NCBI RefSeq assembly: GCF_000427425.1
Contig: NZ_KE386495.1
Span: forward strand, 733,072 to 797,071
Reading direction: 5' to 3'
Origin: Caldanaerobius polysaccharolyticus DSM 13641
GTDB taxonomy: Bacteria > Bacillota > Thermoanaerobacteria > Thermoanaerobacterales > Caldanaerobiaceae
DNA: 64,000 bases
Shown here in pieces: positions 61,027-64,000 of this stretch (the stretch's first letter is position 1; the number at the start of each line of letters is the position of its first letter). The notes beneath the pieces were generated by a model. The model had not been told where the DNA came from. It saw nothing but the letters and a program-made list of their open reading frames with translations, and did not search any database. A program made the translations under genes and the position numbers.

Positions 61027-62388
61027 ATGCTTTTAGAAGAGCTTAAAAGCATCGTATTCAACAATGGCATTGTAGGCGCTGGAGGAGCGGGCTTTCCTAC
61101 CCATGAAAAGCTGGCCGGTGGCATAGAAGCCGTTATATTAAATGGCGCTGAGTGTGAACCGCTTCTCAGGGTAGATAGACAACTATTGGCACGGCATACT
61201 GATGACATTTTAAAGGCATTGCATTTGATAGTGGAGGCCTCAGGAGCTGAAAAGGGAATTGTGGCGTTAAAAGACACCTATACTGCCGCGATTTACGCTG
61301 TAAAAAAAGCGATAAAGAAATATCCTAAACTGGAGATTAAGATTTTACCAGATGTGTATCCAGCAGGGGATGAAGTGGTGCTGGTTTATGAAGCTACCGG
61401 TAGGATCGTTCCAGAAGGGTCTATACCTATCTCGGTGGGTGTGGTAGTGGTTAACGCAGAAACGGCTCTTAATGTATACAGAGCTGCTTACCTGAATTTA
61501 CCTGTAACTGACAAATACGTGACAGTCACAGGGGCTGTTAAAAACCCTGTTACTTTTAAAGTACCTATAGGCACTACCGTAGGTGAACTTATAGAGCAGG
61601 CCGGAGGAGCTACAGAAACCGACTATAAGGTCATAATGGGTGGTCCCATGATGGGGAGTGTGGTTAGCGAAAATATACCAGTGACAAAAACCACCAAGGC
61701 TGTAATAGTGCTCCCCAGCGACCACCCAGTGGTTTTAAAAAAGCAGGCAAATATAAAGGTGAGCGTTAAGCGGGCAATGTCAGCCTGTTCTCAATGCCAG
61801 ATGTGCACGGACTTGTGCCCAAGGCATCTGTTGAGCTATTCTATAAAGCCCCATAAGGTTATGAACGCTGTGGCCCACGGAATCACGGCTGATGTCGAGG
61901 CTTATACATCTACCATGTCGTGCTCGGAGTGCGGCCTTTGCGAGATGTATTCATGTCACCAAAGTTTAGCTCCTAGATCTATTATAAAAGAGGTTAAAGC
62001 TTTATTGAGGCAAAACGGCGTTAAAAATCTCCACAGAAAAAGACATCAGAGTGCTCATCCTTTCAGGCAAGACAGAATGGTGCCGATGGAAAGGCTTATC
62101 TCGCGCTTGGGGTTGGATAGGTACAACGTTGATGCACCGGTATTTGACGGTAAGTTTAAGCCATGGAAGGTATGCATCCCGCTAAGTCAGCATGTGGGAG
62201 TGCCTGCCGAGGCTGTGGTAAAAGCAGGAGATGTGGTTGAGAAAGGTGATTTGATCGCAAATGTCCCTGAAGGCAAACTGGGAGCCAAGGTACATGCCAG
62301 CATAGACGGAGTTGTAACAGCGGTAGACAAACGCGGCATCACCATAGAGTCGAGAGGTGAAGGGCAATGGATAAAGCAATCGGATTAG
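61027..62388 (+). CDS. pduS: PduS-like cobalamin reductase / RnfC-like flavoprotein
   Basis: PduS reduces cob(III)alamin or moves electrons across the shell using FMN and iron-sulfur clusters. The 453-aa protein shows the RnfC/NuoF-like GIVGAGGAGFPTHEKL near residues 14-29, ILNGAECEPLLRVDR and an SLBB-like GAVKNPVTFKVPIG. Two 4Fe-4S motifs, CSQCQMCTDLCP near 257 and CSECGLCEMYSC near 301, are clear. GAGGTGATTTTATACC precedes the ATG. Its end overlaps pduT by 22 bases, in line with their known partnership. Confidence 0.92.
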   Translation: MLLEELKSIVFNNGIVGAGGAGFPTHEKLAGGIEAVILNGAECEPLLRVDRQLLARHTDDILKALHLIVEASGAEKGIVALKDTYTAAIYAVKKAIKKYPKLEIKILPDVYPAGDEVVLVYEATGRIVPEGSIPISVGVVVVNAETALNVYRAAYLNLPVTDKYVTVTGAVKNPVTFKVPIGTTVGELIEQAGGATETDYKVIMGGPMMGSVVSENIPVTKTTKAVIVLPSDHPVVLKKQANIKVSVKRAMSACSQCQMCTDLCPRHLLSYSIKPHKVMNAVAHGITADVEAYTSTMSCSECGLCEMYSCHQSLAPRSIIKEVKALLRQNGVKNLHRKRHQSAHPFRQDRMVPMERLISRLGLDRYNVDAPVFDGKFKPWKVCIPLSQHVGVPAEAVVKAGDVVEKGDLIANVPEGKLGAKVHASIDGVVTAVDKRGITIESRGEGQWIKQSD

Positions 62389-62915
62389 TAGAGTACAAAT
62401 CTGTAGCCACGGGAATTACTGCCGCCGATCAGATGGTGAAAGTCGCCGATGTAGAGATAATAGAAGCGCAAACGGTGTGTCCAGGTAAGTATATTGTGAT
62501 GATTTGCGGCAAGTTGAGCGCTGTAATTGCCGCCGTGGAAAAAGGTGAAAGGGAATTTTCTGAGGATGTAATAGACAGCTTTGTCCTCGGGAACCCTCAT
62601 GAGGCCATATTTAAGGCTTTGAACGGCACATCGGAAATAAATGACGTTGAAGCACTGGGTATAATAGAGACATTTTCCGTTGCGTCTATCATTGTAGCCG
62701 CTGACGCCGCAGCTAAGGCGGCAAAAGTCAACCTTATAGAGATCAGGGTTGCCAGGGGGATGTGCGGCAAGTCTTACCTGTTGCTGACAGGGGAGCTGGC
62801 GGCAGTACAAGCGGCAATCGATGCAGGGTACAAAAAGGCCTCGGAAAGTGGGATGTTATTGAATAAAACTGTAATTCCAAACCCGGACAAGAAAATATGG
62901 GAAAAAATAATATAA
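62367..62915 (+). CDS. pduT: PduT-like tandem BMC-domain shell protein with iron-sulfur site
   Basis: PduT forms trimers of two fused BMC domains and carries a central 4Fe-4S cluster that may pass electrons between lumen and cytoplasm. The first domain (AIGLVEYKSVATGITAADQMVK) has Cys38 in TVCPGKYIVM, the position reported to ligate the cluster in Citrobacter PduT. The second (ALGIIETFSVASIIVAADAA) has Cys in ARGMCGKSYLL. The 182-aa length is right. It overlaps the pduS end, and it is the only tandem BMC protein in the window. Confidence 0.93.
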   Translation: MDKAIGLVEYKSVATGITAADQMVKVADVEIIEAQTVCPGKYIVMICGKLSAVIAAVEKGEREFSEDVIDSFVLGNPHEAIFKALNGTSEINDVEALGIIETFSVASIIVAADAAAKAAKVNLIEIRVARGMCGKSYLLLTGELAAVQAAIDAGYKKASESGMLLNKTVIPNPDKKIWEKII

Positions 62916-63045
62916 AATAGTACTTAAAAAATAAAAAAACAAAAAAAATCAAAAATAAAGAAGGAATTTTAGAAATAATGTCGAATATATATAAACAAAG
63001 GCACAAGATAATAACATAGAAAATGATTTCTATTGGGGTGATGAT
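62916..63045. promoter_or_regulatory. AT-rich region before lacI with repeats shared with the BMC control region
   Basis: The 130-base gap lacks a terminator hairpin after pduT. CAAAAAAAATCAAAAATAAA (62940-62959) matches 17 of 20 bases at 50298-50317, and ATATAAACAAA (62989-62999) is identical to 50291-50301. These may be further binding sites for the DeoR repressor. The extreme AT content makes chance similarity possible. Confidence 0.35.
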
Positions 63046-64000
63046 GTGAAGAAAGTAACGATAAAGGAGGTGGCAGAGAGAGCAAATGTTTCCATAGCTA
63101 CTGTATCAAGGGTGTTGAATAACAATTATCCTGTTAGCAAAGAATTGAAAACAAAAGTTTTAAAAGCTATAGAAGAACTAGATTTTCAACCTAATGGACT
63201 TGCCCGATGCTTAAAGAAAAATACTACTCATATGATTGGAGTGGTGGTACCAGATATTGCTAACCCTTTCTTTATGGATGTTGGAAAAGGCTTAGAAGGT
63301 GTAGTGAGTAAAAAAGGCTATGTGATTATTTTATGCAACACAGACGAAAATGTTGTGAAAGAATATAATTCATTGAAAACCCTTGTTGAAAAGAGGGTCG
63401 ATGCTATTGTACTTTCTACTTGTAACAGCAATAACCAATATATAAATGATATCGTAAAAAAAGGTGTTCCTTTGCTTTTAGTCGATAGAAGAATAAAAGG
63501 AGTTAATACGGACGTAATTGTAAATGACAATTACGGCAGTTCTTATATGCTTACAAAGTATTTGATCCAAAATGGACATAAGGATATATGTATTGTTAAT
63601 GGCTCGCTAAGCGTCAGTACTGGATATGAGAGGTTCTGTGGCTTTAAGGCTGCTATGGAGGAATTTGGTATACCTATAAAGGATGAGTTTGTTTTAAACG
63701 GAAATTTTAAAGCGAAGATTGCTTACAGAGAAATAAAAAAATTACTTAAATCAAATAAAAGACCTACTGCTATTGTTGCGGCTAACAATTTAATGGCCGA
63801 AGGAATAATGGAGGCTTTGCAGGAAGAAAATTTAGCAGTTCCCGATGATATCTCCCTGGTTTGTTTTGAGAAAATCAGAAATCAAAGGCTGGTGAAGCCA
63901 AAGCTTACCTATATTAATCAGAATGGTTTTTTAATGGGCGAGAAAGCAGGAGAGATTGTGTTAGAGATATTAGAAAACAAATCAAAAGACAAGACCAGAA
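63046..64000 (+). CDS. LacI-family transcriptional regulator (partial, runs off the window)
   Basis: A GTG at 63046 after TTGGGGTGATGAT opens a frame that stays open to the window end, giving 318 residues so far. The helix-turn-helix VTIKEVAERANVSIATVSRVLNNN is at residues 4-27. A periplasmic-binding-protein-like sensor follows, with IGVVVPDIANPFFMDVGKGLE, LVEKRVDAIVLST, GVPLLLVDRR and NGHKDICIVNGS. It probably responds to a sugar and may control genes further downstream or the BMC operon. Its codons are visibly more A+T-rich than those of the BMC genes. Confidence 0.9.
   Translation, partial: MKKVTIKEVAERANVSIATVSRVLNNNYPVSKELKTKVLKAIEELDFQPNGLARCLKKNTTHMIGVVVPDIANPFFMDVGKGLEGVVSKKGYVIILCNTDENVVKEYNSLKTLVEKRVDAIVLSTCNSNNQYINDIVKKGVPLLLVDRRIKGVNTDVIVNDNYGSSYMLTKYLIQNGHKDICIVNGSLSVSTGYERFCGFKAAMEEFGIPIKDEFVLNGNFKAKIAYREIKKLLKSNKRPTAIVAANNLMAEGIMEALQEENLAVPDDISLVCFEKIRNQRLVKPKLTYINQNGFLMGEKAGEIVLEILENKSKDKTR

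Noticed and set aside
1-64000. tRNA or rRNA genes, CRISPR arrays, insertion sequences, prophage genes
   Set aside because: Reading both strands showed no cloverleaf-like genes, no regularly spaced identical repeats, no transposase or integrase, and no phage proteins.

Overview
The window reads as a chromosome segment of a low-to-moderate GC, spore-forming, fermentative Firmicute of the class Clostridia, most likely of the Thermoanaerobacterium/Caldanaerobius/Thermoanaerobacter type. This rests on gene order and protein flavour: spoVS, ylbJ and an alpha/beta SASP gene for sporulation, a FapR-headed fab cluster with fabK, pta-ackA, strong AGGAGG ribosome binding sites and many TTG/GTG starts. 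The genus is an inference; no database was searched.

Region 1 (1-31.6 kb) is conserved housekeeping DNA. It runs from the end of prkC through rsgA, rpe, thiN, a 51-aa membrane protein, rpmB (divergent), recG, a SASP gene, rsmD, coaD, ylbJ and tmcAL (both reverse), pta-ackA, a DUF177 gene with rpmF, and fapR-plsX-fabH-fabK-fabD-fabG-acpP-fabF. A radical-SAM gene broken at a run of nine A follows, then spoVS, smc, ftsY, ylxM, ffh, rpsP, khpA, rimM, trmD, rplS, rbgA, yraN and comM. Several neighbours expected from related genomes are absent: asp23/fakA between rpmB and recG, rnc after fabF, and rnhB after rbgA.

Region 2 (31.6-50.1 kb) is metabolic. It holds an aldo/keto reductase, a zinc alcohol dehydrogenase and a GH2 beta-mannosidase lying between comM and comEA, then a complete trpEGDCFBA operon behind a tryptophan T-box (UGG specifier). 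Next come a hexuronate pair (fructuronate reductase and mannonate dehydratase), a reverse operon of a PNPOx-like flavoprotein, an azoreductase and glycerol dehydrogenase facing an HxlR regulator, and a DeoR regulator.

Region 3 (50.1-62.9 kb) is the most interesting part: a bacterial microcompartment (BMC) operon behind a consensus promoter (TTGACA-17-TATAAT) and three 20-21-bp-spaced repeats that are good DeoR operator candidates. It encodes a class II (fuculose/rhamnulose-phosphate type) aldolase, a B12-dependent diol dehydratase (PduCDE) with reactivase (PduGH), CoA-acylating aldehyde dehydrogenase (PduP), a medium-chain zinc alcohol dehydrogenase, four BMC-H shell proteins, PduL, a PduN/EutN vertex protein, PduS and PduT. 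The aldolase (C-terminus) and PduD, PduP, the alcohol dehydrogenase and PduL (N-termini) carry amphipathic helices that look like encapsulation peptides. The first four fall into two matching pairs. The inferred pathway is deoxyhexulose phosphate to lactaldehyde to 1,2-propanediol to propionaldehyde, then propanol or propionyl-CoA and propionyl-phosphate, with the aldolase and alcohol dehydrogenase inside the shell. One BMC-H gene has two starts, each with its own ribosome binding site, giving a form with a charged 34-aa extension. This recalls PduB/PduB', whose gene is not seen here.

The window ends inside a LacI-family regulator whose upstream region repeats sequence from the BMC control region.
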